A stretch of DNA of 64,000 bases. It comes from Chlorocebus sabaeus (Eukaryota > Chordata > Mammalia > Primates > Cercopithecidae). The stretch lies in NCBI RefSeq assembly GCF_047675955.1, contig NC_132928.1, positions 44,758,889 through 44,822,888 of the forward strand, given 5' to 3'. The notes beneath the pieces are model-generated. The model searched no databases and was not told where the DNA came from. It was given only the letters and a program-made list of their open reading frames with translations. How positions within the stretch are numbered: position 1 is the stretch's first letter; the number at the start of each line of letters is the position of its first letter. A program made the translations under genes and the position numbers. Below, piece after piece: positions 41,580-60,260 of the stretch.

Positions 41580-42180
41580 CACTTTCAAAGAAAAGAAAAT
41601 CTCTCACCAACTGTCAGAGTACAATAAATCCAAAAGATCCAAAATATTTTAGAACAAGAATTAGGGAAAAATATTAAAAGCCATTACTTTTATTTAAATA
41701 TTTTAAGTAACAATTAGTTCTGACTCTAAATTACTACATAAAACACAAAGAAAAATAGAAAAAAAGTAAATTATCCATGATCCTTCAATCTGTTAAGTAA
41801 TATTAGTATCTATTTCCTTTCTCTTCTTTCTCTTTTCAATATTTCATATAAGCATATCCACACACATAAAAAACAAAATTTGGATCATATTTTGTACAAA
41901 TCTTTATACTGCTGCTCCACATTATATTGCAAACATTTCCCTTATCATTAAATAGTCTCCAAACTCTTAAGTTTTACTGGCTGTGGAGGATACTAGCTGT
42001 CATATGTCCTATAATTTATTTAACCATTCTCTTCTTCTTGGAAATTTAGGTCATTTTAAATTTTTCATTACTATAAATAATATTTTAGTGAACATCCTAA
42101 TGCATACATATTTATATGAATCTCTGATTACTTTCTTAGAATTACTTTTTAGGTGTCAAAATGTGAATAATTTTTAAAAA
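41580..42180 (-). mobile_element. Old L1-like fragment (uncertain)
   Basis: TTTATTTAACCATTCTCTTC, AGGTCATTTTAAATTTTTCA TTACTATAAATAATATTTTA GTGAACATCC has the tone of an inverted old L1. The left half is unassigned. Confidence 0.35.
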
Positions 42181-43114
42181 TTATAGTTTTAAGAAGAAAG
42201 GCCATTATAGATGCATAATATATCAGCCACACTGAATTTCTCACCTCTTGGAACACAATAACTGGTCTGGACTCTCGGTAGCAGAAGTTTTATCTTATTC
42301 ATTTTCCTACCCCTTTTGTGTTCCATGATATCTGTCCTATTAAGGTCAACTTGTTTGTTGAATGAATGAATAAATGAATACGTGTATGCTTTGAACAGAA
42401 GTTAATTGAGTCTAGACCTGTTTCAGATAGAAATGTGCTGGAATTAGCTCTTTCTAAGTACCATATATATCTAAGAACTCTTGAAAACAAATTCATAAGC
42501 TTATATAATGGACCATTATGATAGTTCTTATTCCTAAGGATTCTTTTATTTTTATTTTCTATTTTTGAATATCCCCATATGCTTATCTGGGACTAGGTTG
42601 AATAAATAATTTGAGAGTTCTTTTTCTCCATTATTTTTCCACTTTGCTGGAAGTGGAACATTTGGGGGACATTTCTGTATATCTTATAGTTTAAGGAGAT
42701 TACGGTAAAGGAATAAACATCACGTGCTTGCTCTTTTGGAAGGGAATTTAAAGGTCATTAAAGATAATTTCATGCTTGAATGCCCTTACCAAGGGGGTAA
42801 GCAGCTTTCAATACCTCCAGTAATAAGAAACTCACTATCTCCTGAAGCCAATCAATTCATATTTGGATAGTTATTTTGTTAGTGAGTTGTGCCAGGACTG
42901 AATTCTTCCTAGTTTCTGCACCGCCTCTTGGCTCACACTTAGCTCCTGTGCCAAGTCCTCTGCCATTTCCTCTTGCCTAGGCCTAGCCAGCTGTCTCTGG
43001 TCTCTGGCCTCTGGCCCTTGATCAGCACAAGGCTCCTGTCTATATAGGAAGGGGATTCAATGTACAGGAATCTGGGATTCAAACCCAGGATTATTTGGTC
43101 AAAGCCAGGCCTTT
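42181..43114. other. Intron 1, nothing recognised
   Basis: Unique-looking. A TGAATGAATGAATAAATGAA run near 42362 may be the edge of an L2-class end. Confidence 0.4.
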
Positions 43115-43385
43115 TAAAAAATTATTGTTGGAAAATATACATATTTATCATGTTAAACATTGGTAAGTGTGCAATTCATCAGCATTAAGTATATTCACGA
43201 TATTGTATAACCATCACCACTATCTATTCCCAAAACATTTTCATCATTGCCAATGTAAACTTTGTACTCATTAAATAACAACTCCCCATTCCTTCTCCCC
43301 CCAGACCCTGGTAATGTCTATTTCACTTTCCATCTATGAATTTGCCTGCTGTATGTACCTCATATAGTTAAATAACACAATATTT
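43115..43385 (-). mobile_element. Old L1 3' UTR (L1MB/MC-like), antisense
   Basis: GTGCAATTCATCAGCATTAA GTATATTCACGATATTGTAT AACCATCACC and AACTCCCCATTCCTTCTCCC match the inverted 3' region of old L1. Confidence 0.65.
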
Positions 43386-43574
43386 GTTCCTCTGTGTCTG
43401 AAGCCAAACTCTTTTTTACTACACCCTACCTTCATAGCATCGCTTTCTATCACTAATGCAATTTGTCTACTTAACCTTTTTAAAGTCATTTGAGTACAAG
43501 AACTGTCACACTTTTACAAAGATCTCAAAGACTTGGACTACATGTCATTTGATCCAACAGAAGGCAAGGTAGGA

Positions 43575-43829
43575 GAAACAATGCACTTTTTTTGGACAGA
43601 GTTTTGCTCTTGTTGCCCAGGCTGGAGTATAATGGCACTATCTTGGCTCACTGCAAACTCTGCGATTCTCTTGCCTCAGCCTCCTAAGAGCTGGGATTAC
43701 AGGTATGCGCTGCCACACCCAGCTAATTTTGTATCTTTAGTAGAGACAAGGTTTCTCCATGTTGGTCAGGCTGGTCTCAAACTCCCGACCTCAGGTGATC
43801 CATCCGCCTCGGCCTCCCGAAACAATGCA
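43575..43829 (-). mobile_element. 5'-truncated Alu with perfect 11-bp target-site duplication
   Basis: GAAACAATGCA at 43575-43585 and 43819-43829. The antisense Alu body between them ends at CCTCGGCCTCCC, so it lacks the first about 40 bases, and a segment of the right arm (CTGCAAACTCTGCGATTCTC) is also shortened. The perfect duplication shows that the truncation happened at integration. Confidence 0.95.
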
Positions 43830-48200
<4,371 letters not shown>

Positions 48201-48943
48201 GGCTTCTGTCAGTTTCATCTGTGTTCTTCCTACTGTACTAGAGATGTGGTCCAAAGCGGTTTTTGTATTTTATAACCCACAAATTGTATCTCTTTTAAAT
48301 TGAAAACAACTAAATGGACTAAAAAAAGTATAACTTTAATGCACACAGGAAGTGGAAAGATACAGTACTTACCGAGTTCTTTTTTTGATAGTTTATTATT
48401 GTGTTTCTTGGTCTGTATAACTTTCGTTATGACCTATCAGCTCCCTGAGAAATTATTCTGCAGATCAATAATTTGTGTGTATTTGAGTAAACGATAGCTC
48501 AAAGACTTCACTAAACTTTAAATTGTCTACTTAATTTGTTTTTTAAAAAACTGTAGGCACAATTATGATACTGTGCATTGTCTTAAGGTAGTTTCTGTTA
48601 TTGGGCTATTAGCTATGGGAGGTTGAGTCAAGATTAGTCAGAGAGCCGCAGAATGAGTGGTTGAAAAATTTGTTACAAGTTAGGGCAAATATGGTCTCCT
48701 CTGTCTCTGAGCAGCTGATCTGTTACTGAACCCTGGTTGTAGCTGCATCTCTGAGAATATTGCAGAGACATGACCACAGACGTCAATCTGTGTTATTACT
48801 TAGCATGGGACACAGGGAAACACTTCCCATTGGCATTTACTAAACAGAGTAAAACAACTATCGTTGTAAGATACATGCGTTATGCTCGTCCATCTCACAC
48901 CCCCAGGGATCTAAATTCAGGAGATCTAGGGGATCTTTCCCAC
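48201..48943. other. Intron 1, nothing recognised
   Basis: Unique-looking spacer between two antisense Alus. Confidence 0.4.
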
Positions 48944-49254
48944 TTTTTTTTTTTTTTTTTTTTTTTTTTTTGAGACAGGGTCTTGCTTTGTATAAGCCCA
49001 GGCTGGAGTGCAGTGGTGCGATCTCAGCTAACTGCAGCCTTGACTCCCCAGCTCAAGTGACCTTCCCACCTGAGCCTCCTGAGCAGCTAGGACTACCAGC
49101 AGGTGCCACTATGCCCAGCTAGTTTTTGTATTTTTTGTAAACGGGGTTTTGCCATATTACTCAGGCTGGTCTCAAATTCATGAGCTCAAGCGATCTACCT
49201 GCCTCGGCCTCCCTAAAGTGCTGGAATGATAGGTATGAACCACTGCACCCGGCT
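48944..49254 (-). mobile_element. Alu SINE (J-like) with long T run
   Basis: T run of about 27 bases then GAGACAGGGTCTTGCTTTGT, ending CACTGCACCCGGCT. TTTCCCACTTT before and TCTCCCACATT after resemble a target-site duplication. Confidence 0.95.
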
Positions 49255-50594
49255 CTCCCACATTCTTTAAATGAAAGTGTTGACATTTTAGGTGTTTAAC
49301 TTTCCTAATTTAGAATAAGACTTAGAGTTGAGAGGGAAAGGATTGCCAAATAGCTTCAATTGCTTTAGTGTACTTTCCTTAATTTCTTCTCTCTTCAAAC
49401 TCTTCTCCTTTCTTTTTCCTCCTTCCATTTGTTAAAACTGTAAGTACTTTGGGTACTGTCCTAAGTGATGTTCAGAGTTAATACAATGTATATCAAATTT
49501 TCCCATAATGTGAACTGGAAAATAATTGGAATATAAGAAAGGATAGACTGATGTGTGTCCGGATGCCTTCTCTGTTGTCCCTGTTTGCAGCACATTGCCC
49601 CCTTAACCCGCTGGGAGATGTAGGGAGTCAACCTGTTCAACACGTCTCAAGCAGATCGAGTGATGAAAAGTTGATGATTTCACCATACCTTTCCCGCTAA
49701 GAAATAGAATGGTCCTCCTCAGATTTTTGCAGCGGTTAATCTATTTCATCTATTAACTGAGAATGCAGAGTGTGCCTGAGCATTTTTACTCACAGAACTA
49801 ATGAGAAAAGTTTAAAAAAAATTTATTATGCAAGTGGTTTGCTTGACTTTCTTGCGAAGTGCTCATAGGAAGTTAATAGGAATTGTATTATTATCAGAAG
49901 GTTTTAAGACAACACTAGTTTTCCCCCTAGCCCACTACCAAAATACATTGTGGTATACAAATTTATACAAATTAGGGTACTATATACTTGTTACTATGCT
50001 TTCATCAGAAAAGCATTTAAAATCAACACATCGTAGATTGTTTTCTTTCCTATATTTTAAAGCCACTCAAAGCTGAGTGGTATGGGAGAAGTCTGTGGTA
50101 TTATACAATTTGAGGAATTTAAAAAGTTCCACATGACTGCCAGGCCTGCTAAAGTAATTTGAAGGAATTTATTTACTATCATGCTTCCTTGCTACCATTT
50201 ACAATCACTGATTTGTTAAAACTAGATGTTTTGAAGTGGAAGTGGAGATTGTATTTAGCCTCTGAGGTCCAGCCACGGTTCTGCTGGTGCCGGCAATCTA
50301 GAGGCTTTGGCTCCTGAGGTCTCTTGTCAACATGGTCTCTGGGAAGCTAGTTACCCACAGTGTCCTTTTTCAGGGCACAGGGTGTCTGGTCAGAATCCCC
50401 ACTTAGCCCAGACCTGACCCCTTTACCTATTCCCTCTTATTCTGTATCTGGAGACTTTGCCTCTTTACTGGTGTTGTCTCATCCCAGAAATAGTCTAAAG
50501 TCTTTCAAATTCAAAATCACCATCTGCTTATTGTATATTTTCTCCTGAAGATATTCTGAGACACACCCGGAACCAGATATTTGTCACTGAAAAA
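49255..50594. other. Intron 1, nothing recognised
   Basis: No repeat or exon recognised. Confidence 0.4.
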
Positions 50595-50925
50595 TTTAAT
50601 TTATTCCACATTTTCCAAATGCCATAATGGAGCGTGGAGATACAGAGATGAATAGGATTTATCCCTACCCACCAGAGGTATGCAATCTAGTATGGGACAC
50701 AGAGCTCTAAGTATGGAATAATGATAGCAGCTAGCATCTATAGAGCCCTGACTTTGGTAGGTACCGTGGTAAGCCCTTGACATAACTTACTCATGTAATC
50801 CTAGCCAGTTCTGTAGGTATCAGTATCTCCATTTCCTAAATGAGGAAAGCAAAGCACAGGAAAGTTAAATAACTTGCCTACAGTTTTTCTGGTGACAAGT
50901 GGCAAAGCAGAGACTTAAAACCAGG
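50595..50925 (-). mobile_element. L2-class end followed by MIR, antisense
   Basis: 50630-50700 (GTGGAGATACAGAGATGAAT ... CAATCTAGTATGGGACACAG) resembles an inverted L2 end. 50735-50925 (GAGCCCTGACTTTGGTAGGT, TATCTCCATTTCCTAAATGA GG, AATAACTTGCCTACAG) is a clear inverted MIR. Confidence 0.65.
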
Positions 50926-51470
50926 CAATCCAGGGGCTTTAAGTGATTCTTAAATATTATGTGATAAATGCATTTAAAATGTGTCCGGAATGGGCTTTGT
51001 GAATTCCAGAAAGGGAACTAAATTCTATCTAAAAAGAGGATGCTTCTCAGAGGGAGCAATGTTTGACTTGAGTCCTGCAGAAGGAAAAAGGAAGGAAGCT
51101 TGCAGAGGAGCCTTGGTGACAAGGAGCATGCTGTATTGTGGGGACAGCAGGAATAGGGGAGAAGCCTTGGCCTTGTCACTTTCTGCCTTTTTGGTTTATG
51201 CAGTTGTCTCTGCCTAAGATTTTTTTCTACCTTTGTTTCTGCCTCCAGTTACTCCCCCGGAAGTGCCACTCTCTTAAACTCAGAGAGCCTTGTTTATGGC
51301 ACTGATGTGGTGCCCAGTGCATTCTGCTTTGTGCTAAATATGCTGTGTCTCACTTTTGTGTCAGTACCAAACTGTGTTCTTTGTAATTCTGCAGCTTCTA
51401 GTACATTTGTGCGTAGTAGCAACTCAATGCACATTTGTTGAATGTTGAATGAATGCTAATCAAGGCAAGA
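50926..51470 (-). other. Possible L2-class remnant
   Basis: 50990-51140 (GGATGCTTCTCAGAGGGAGC AATGTTTGACTTGAGTCC) and 51405-51455 (CGTAGTAGCAACTCAATGCA CATTTGTTGAATG) have the character of L2 sequence in different orientations. Weak. Confidence 0.3.
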
Positions 51471-52014
51471 CAAGCAAAATTCTCAAATAAGTCAAAATAA
51501 TCCCTCATTCTTTCCAGATGGAATGGTAGTCAATTTGCTTCAGGAATAAATTAGCCAATGGATGTTTCATAACATAACCGACCCCAAGTAACTCAATTTA
51601 GCTGCTGAAGCCAGCTTTTAAAGATGTAGTTTATCCACTGGCGATGGGATATTGGCTATGATTACTGGAGCAAGCCCTAGTAATACGGTCTTTATATAAT
51701 AAATACAATCTCACTAATGTCAGTGAGAATTATCTTTATATAATAAATACAATCTTTATAATTGTATTTATATTTGGCATTTATGCCTCTCAGCACTCTG
51801 TAGTTTCTTATTAGAAGTATACTTTAACTTGAGAATTCCACTAGAATCATTAAATTTTCTGAATAGAAAACTTAACAGTGTTTAAAAATAAATTTTTAGT
51901 GGCTTCGTGATGTCAAAACAACCACTTGAAAGCTGAAAAATATGTTAAACATACTTTTGTATTTATGTCCCAGTTTGCTTTTTTTGATTCACAGAAAAAG
52001 ATTTGACCTGATTA
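51471..52014. other. Intron 1 with a 23-bp direct repeat
   Basis: A 23-bp word beginning TCTTTATATAATAAATAC occurs at 51689-51711 and 51733-51755, offset 44 bp, without mismatch. Nothing else recognised. Confidence 0.7.
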
Positions 52015-52112
52015 CAAAGAAGAAAACACAGAGAAGCGAAAAAGAAAAAGAAAGACGAAAGGAAGGAAGAAAGGGAGACAAAAAAAGAAAGAAAAAGAAA
52101 AAAAGAGAAAGA
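52015..52112 (+). repeat. Purine-rich (GAAA)n low-complexity tract
   Basis: Nearly 100 bases of A and G with very few pyrimidines on the + strand, not attached to an Alu. Such tracts arise from decayed A-tails or independent slippage. Confidence 0.9.
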
Positions 52113-52249
52113 CTGAGAATCTTAGTTGTTTTGTGATTAGGCAGACATAACTCGAGAATCTTGGAGACGTCCTTATCTCTTCCCTCTCCATTAGCTGCTG
52201 CAAACAACCCACCACTAAATAGTAAATCTAACTCCAAAATGTCTTTGAT

Positions 52250-53035
52250 ATTCCTTCTTTCCTATTCATTTCCATGTCACTGCCTGACTTCAAGCTTCAT
52301 ATCAATTTGTAATTGATCTCTTAACTCTCATTTTGTGTGTGTTCCCCAAATCATTCTTGACGTATCTGTGCAAATATGAGCATGTCACTTCCCCAGTAGT
52401 AGGTATCCATTGGCTCCCTGTTAATCTCCATGACCAGAGATTCTGTCCACCTCTCCAGCCTCATCTTGTGAGCTTCTTTCTAATCACCTCATCCGTTTAG
52501 CCTTTGCCTCGACTGGCCTGATAAACCTCTACCTGCCTGCCAAGTTTCAGTTCAAGCCTTAGCTCTCTGTCAAGTTCCCCGTCCCTCACCCGGACTCAGA
52601 TGCTCCTTGCGCCTGCAGTGGGTCAGCTGCTTTGCATATATTGTACTCTTTAGTTCTCACGTAGCTGTTTAAGGTGGGTGGTCTTCATCTCCACTTTGCA
52701 GGTGAGAAGAGTGAAGCTCAGAGAGCTGAAGTAATTTGCTGACAGTCACACAGTAAGAAAAATCAGTGGCACGCTGGGATTTGAAACTGGTTCTTTGTAT
52801 TTCAAGAACCTGAGCTCACTCCTCAACGTGTTGCTCCTTGGCTTTAGCTTTGCCCACACCTGCTTTCATTTTGTTATGATGTTCATCACATTTACTGTGT
52901 TTGCAATTCTCCATTTCTGCTACACTCGTTGAAAGCATCAGCCCCACCCTTCATCTTTATGTCTCCAAAGAGCTGCACAGTGTCTGGCTCATGAGAGGTA
53001 GTTAAGAAGTATTTATTAAGGTGATGAATGAACCA
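52250..53035. mobile_element. L2-like stretch with MIR
   Basis: 52330-52610 (GAGCATGTCACTTCCCCAGT, CCATTGGCTCCCTGTTAATC) resembles sense L2. 52615-52805 (ATCTCCACTTTGCAGGTGAG, GACAGTCACACAGTAAG) is an inverted MIR. 52900-53035 (CCAAAGAGCTGCACAGTGTC TGGCTC ... GTATTTATTAAGG) resembles the L2 3' end. Confidence 0.6.
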
Positions 53036-53203
53036 AGCAATATGCAAACAATATACATATTCTTTTCTTTGCGGTGGTGTGGAGAAGAAAGGGAGAAGTA
53101 ATAAGTTCCACTTTCTGGAGTGGAAGGGTTCTAGTGGGACAATAGAAGGTTGTATGACCTCCAGAACCATCTGAAGAGTGTTTTTAGGATTAGCTACTAA
53201 GGG

Positions 53204-53378
53204 CCAGGCACAATGGGACACACCTGTAGTCCCAGCTAGTCAGGGGCTGAGGCAGGAGCATTGCTTGAGCCCAGAAGTTAAAGGTTGTAGTACACTGTGA
53301 TTGCATCTATGAATAGCCACTGCACTCCAGCCTGGGCAACATAGCAAGACCCCGTCTCTCAAAAGAAAAAAAAAAAAA
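53204..53378 (+). mobile_element. Fossil Alu monomer (FAM/FLAM-A-like) keeping 7SL-specific bases
   Basis: One monomer only: GGCCAGGCACAATGGGACAC, CCTGTAGTCCCAGCTAGTCA GGGGCTGAGG, GTAGTACACTGTGATTGCAT, then CTATGAATAGCCACTGCACT CCAGCCTGGG CAACATAGCAAGACCCCGTC. The GAATAGCC and CAACATAGC(A/G)AGACC words belong to 7SL RNA and the oldest monomers and are lost in dimeric Alu. The central S domain of 7SL is absent, so this is a monomer and not a full 7SL pseudogene. AGCTACTAA before and AGCTATTAA after suggest a duplication. Confidence 0.85.
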
Positions 53379-53617
53379 AGAATCCAGCTATTAACAGAAG
53401 TCAGCAATGAATACCAAGGTGTCATCAGTATTACCTAATATTTATTGCTTCCTTGGATGAACTTATTAATTTCTTATAAGGAAATGTGCCTGTATAAGAA
53501 AGAAAGAAGGAAAGGAGGAAAGGGATAGGATGGAGAAGAGTCTTGGAGTGTGACTTCATATAAGTCCCTCAGTTTCTTTACTTGAAAACACTTATATTAA
53601 TCATGGGGATGAATTGT
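53379..53617. other. Intron 1 spacer
   Basis: Nothing recognised. Confidence 0.4.
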
Positions 53618-53813
53618 ATTAATGTGGGGTAGTGGGCTGAAGAATGTTCCTCAAAGATGTCAGGTCCTAATCCATGGAACTTGTAAATGTTACCTTATTT
53701 GGAAAAAAGTGTCTTTGTAGATGTGATTAAGTTAAAGAACTTGAGATTGGGGGATTAAATGCAATCACATATATCTTTATAAGAGAAAAGCAGAGGGAGG
53801 TTACACACACACA

Positions 53814-53850
<37 letters not shown>

Positions 53851-54015
53851 AAGGAAATGGCCCTGCCAGGGGCAGGTGGGCCTGCTAACACCTTGATTTC
53901 ATCCCAGTGATACTGACTTAGACGTCTAGCCTCCAGGACTGCAGAGTAAGTTTCTGTTCTTTTAAGCCATGAAGTTTATGGTAATATGTTACAGCAGCTA
54001 CAGAAAACTCACCAG
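53618..54015 (+). mobile_element. MaLR/ERVL-like LTR remnant with internal microsatellite
   Basis: TGGGCTGAAGAATGTTCCTC AAAGATGTC, AGGTCCTAATCCATGGAACT TGTAAATGTTACCTTATTTG, GATGTGATTAAGTTAAAGAA and the end TTTAAGCCATGAAGTTTATG GTAATATGTTACAGCAGC follow a well known ancient LTR-type repeat. A (CA)n(CT)n run at 53802-53850 replaces its middle. No viral genes are present. Confidence 0.65.
53802..53850. repeat. (CA)n(CT)n microsatellite
   Basis: ACACACACACACTCTCTC passes into a long CT run with one TTT interruption. Confidence 0.97.
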
Positions 54016-54924
54016 GAGGCAACAATACAGGAACATGAGAAATACGAGGCCTGACAGAGCTCCTTTGGATGGCTCTTCCTCCCCATTTCCCTTGGAAAGC
54101 TTGCTCTTTCACTCTCCAGGGGATCAAACCAGGGAGACTGTCTGCTGCTAATACTACACTCCCGGAATCTGTGAGTTCTCCTGTTGTTCTTTTCTCCCTC
54201 AGGATCCTCCGATTCCAGCATCTGTCATAGTCCAAGCAGAGCACATATGCACTCCTTTTGAGTCCATATGGCTTTCATGGTCTGGTGATGGAATCTGGGA
54301 ACACAGTTATATTTGGATGAGGTCAGTTCTGAGTGGCAAGCTCATGTTACTTAATTAGTTTAGCATAAGTGTAAACCTTTCAATGGCCGCTAGTTTTCCC
54401 CTGTTTTTTGCATCTATCACAAGAAAAGGTTGGATTAGATAATAGCTGTGGCTCCTGTCAGCTCTGAAATCCTGCAACTCTCTCACTAGTCTTCATTTGC
54501 CTTCACCTGTGAGCCTGTCACCCGTTTGTCCTAGGGAAACTCTTCTAACATGAGATTCAAGTTGAGCTCTCTCAGCTATGTAAGTTCCTGGAAAAGGATT
54601 GTTTTTCTTTCTGGATTTTAGGCCAAGCTGAAAAAAAAAAAAGAAAAGAAAAAAGAAAAAAAACCATGACTTTTGACTTAGTTGGTGTCCCTAGATTCAG
54701 ACCTTGAAATTTACCCGACTAGGCTTTCTTTTTCCCACGTACCTAGGACTGTGAGCAAAGTTGATCAAGCCAGTCTGAATTTTTGCAGATTTTCATCCCC
54801 CTTTTCTTTTCACATGTTTTTTAATAAAAATATATTTCTATGTATTAAATATTGCTTGCTTTAGACCTTCCAAACTCAATGAGATCAACATTAGATTATT
54901 TCCCCTTCCTATTTTTTGCTGGAT
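54016..54924. other. Intron 1, nothing certain
   Basis: An A-rich (GAAA)-type run lies at 54630-54664. The minus-strand 108-codon frame at 53918-54244 overlaps the LTR remnant and has no recognised domain. Confidence 0.4.
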
Positions 54925-55235
54925 CTTATTATTATGTTTAAGACAGGGTCTCATTCTATCACCCTGGCTGGAGGACAGTGGCACAATCATGGCCCACCAT
55001 AGCCTTGACTTCCTGGGCTCAAGTGATCTTCCCACCTCAGCCTTCTGAGTAGCTAGGACTAGGTGCATGCCACTGTACCCAGCTTTTTAATTTCTTTTTG
55101 TATAGACAGGGTCTCACTGTATTGCCCAGGCTGGTCTCAAACTGCTGGACTCAAGTGATCCTCCCACCTCAGCCTCCCAAAGTGCTGGGATGACAGCCTC
55201 CCAAAGTGCTGGGTGAACCACCATTCCCTGTCTCA
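54925..55235 (-). mobile_element. Alu SINE (J-like) with internal tandem duplication
   Basis: Antisense Alu. Near its end the segment CAGCCTCCCAAAGTGCTGGG is present twice (about 55169-55188 and 55194-55213), a local duplication inside the element. Confidence 0.92.
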
Positions 55236-55389
55236 GACCTTATTTTTTATTTCCCTCTGAAAATCTCTACCTGAAAGACAGAAGCTTTGATTGTACGACA
55301 GCCATAGTATATGACATTTGCTAAAATTAAAAAAAAAATAATTTCTCTGCTATTAAATGATGGTCTAAAAATAAATTTCAACTTGATTT

Positions 55390-55962
<573 letters not shown>

Positions 55963-56390
55963 GTTTCAACTCTTATTTTGGATTCAAGGGGTAGACGTGC
56001 AGATTTGTTACATGGTATATTGCATAATACTGAGATTTGGGGTACAATTGATCCCATCACCCAGATAGCGAGCATAGTATCCAATAGTTTTTTAACACTT
56101 GCCCCCCTCCCTCCCTTCTCCCTCTAGTGGTTTCCAGTGTCTATTGTTGTCATCTTTATGTCCATGAGTACTCAATGTTTACCTCCTACTTATAAGTAAG
56201 AATATGTGGTATTTGGTTTTCTGTTCCTGCATTAATTCGCTTAGGATAATGGCCTCTAGCTGCAACTATGTTGTTGCAAAGGACATAATTTTGTTATTTT
56301 TTACGGCTGTGTAGTATTCCATAGTGTATATGTACCACATTTTATCCAATCCACTGTTGATGGGCACCTAGGTTGATTCCATTCTTTTAT
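55963..56390 (-). mobile_element. L1 3' end, antisense, 5'-truncated
   Basis: TTCAAGGGGTAGACGTGCAG, TTTGTTACATGGTATATTG, CCATCACCCAGATAGCGAGC, TATTTGGTTTTCTGTTCCTG and TAGTATTCCATAGTGTATAT match the L1 3' UTR and end of ORF2 inverted. About 430 bp; no complete coding sequence. Confidence 0.88.
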
Positions 56391-57171
56391 TGCCTCTTTC
56401 TTGAACCCATGATTTCCCATATGCATTCTGAGATCCCTCACAGCTTTCGTCTTCCTCTTCCAACTTCCAGTAAAGGTTCGATATGTTCCTGCTTCACACA
56501 ATGTCAGGGAGGTCAGTTGGTTGTCAGACCCCCATTATTGTGAACCAGCATTGGCATTCACCAGAATACTTGGAAAACAACTTTCTTATGAAACATTCTT
56601 TGAGTACCTGCTATAAACCAGGCATTTCTACAGCAAGTGTTGAAACTGTATGTTAGACTGTGTAAGATTCAATTATTGTTTTAAAATGTCATTGTAATAG
56701 AGAAAGTAAGATAATCACACAAATAATAATAAGATGAAGTGGGTGCTGCTGTGATATTGATGGAAATAGCCCCAGATGCAAAAGTTGATAGAACTACATT
56801 TCTTTTCCTAACAAGGCATTTGCCATGGATATGAATTTATGAGCATCAGTTTTCTTACATGCCCAGGGGTCTATGGAGGCCCTATTTGTGTATGAAGATG
56901 TGGTGTGGAGTAAATGATATAAATGTATGTGGAAGTGCCCAGCATTACCCGTGGTTCATAGTAGGGGATTGGTCGGAGATTCTTAAATACCAGAGAAGGG
57001 GTTTCAAAGGAAGGAGAGATCACAGGTGGTTTGGCGGATCCAAAAGGGCTTTGTGGAAAATGTAGCAATTAAGATAGGTCAGACTGGTGGCTCCTCAGGG
57101 CAGGGCCCTTTTGAATTACTTTTCCTGTCCTTAGTATTTTATAGACTGTGCTGGATAAGATCAGGGCTTCC
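56391..57171. other. Intron 1, L2-like traces
   Basis: 56590-56770 (TTTGAGTACCTGCTATAAAC CAGGC ... GATAATCACACAAATAATAA) resembles an inverted L2-class end. The rest is unassigned. Confidence 0.35.
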
Positions 57172-57372
57172 ACTAATTGTACATTATGGTGAGTTGTAAA
57201 ATTACTTCATTATATATTACAATGTAATAATAATAGAAATAAAGTACACAATAAGTGTAATTCACTTGAATCATCCCAAAACCATCTGCCACCCCAACCC
57301 TGGTCCATGGAAAAATTGTCTTCCATGAAACCTGTTCCTGCTGCCAAGAGGTTGGGGACTGCTGTTCTAGAT
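57172..57372 (+). mobile_element. hAT-type DNA transposon end
   Basis: TATATATTACAATGTAATAA TAATAGAAATAAAG, ACTTGAATCATCCCAAAACC ATC, GAAAAATTGTCTTCCATGAA ACC and the end AGAGGTTGGGGACTGCTG are landmarks of a DNA transposon whose terminus reads CAG(C/G)GGTCCCCAACC on the other strand. Family name not assigned. Confidence 0.65.
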
Positions 57373-60064
<2,692 letters not shown>

Positions 60065-60260
60065 TTTTTTTTTAGATGGCCTGAGTTGTTTTTTTAAGAT
60101 TGGGTTTTTGGTGTGATAAAAATATTTTATTTCATGATTGTGTGGTAGTTGTACAATTATAAATATGTGTCAAACTCATTGAAGTTTACTCTTAAACTTG
60201 GTGAAATTTTTGTATGTAAATTATACTTTAATAACACTGACAAGAAAAATAAAGTATTTT
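60065..60260 (+). mobile_element. Old L1 3' tail (L1MB/MC-like)
   Basis: GTGTGGTAGTTGTACAATTA TAAATATGTG, AAACTTGGTGAAATTTTTGT ATGTAAATTATACTTTAATA fits the sense 3' end of an old L1. Confidence 0.6.

Noticed and set aside
53204..53378. A full 7SL RNA gene or pseudogene
   Set aside because: The central S domain is absent and the copy ends in an A-rich tail, so it is an Alu monomer fossil.
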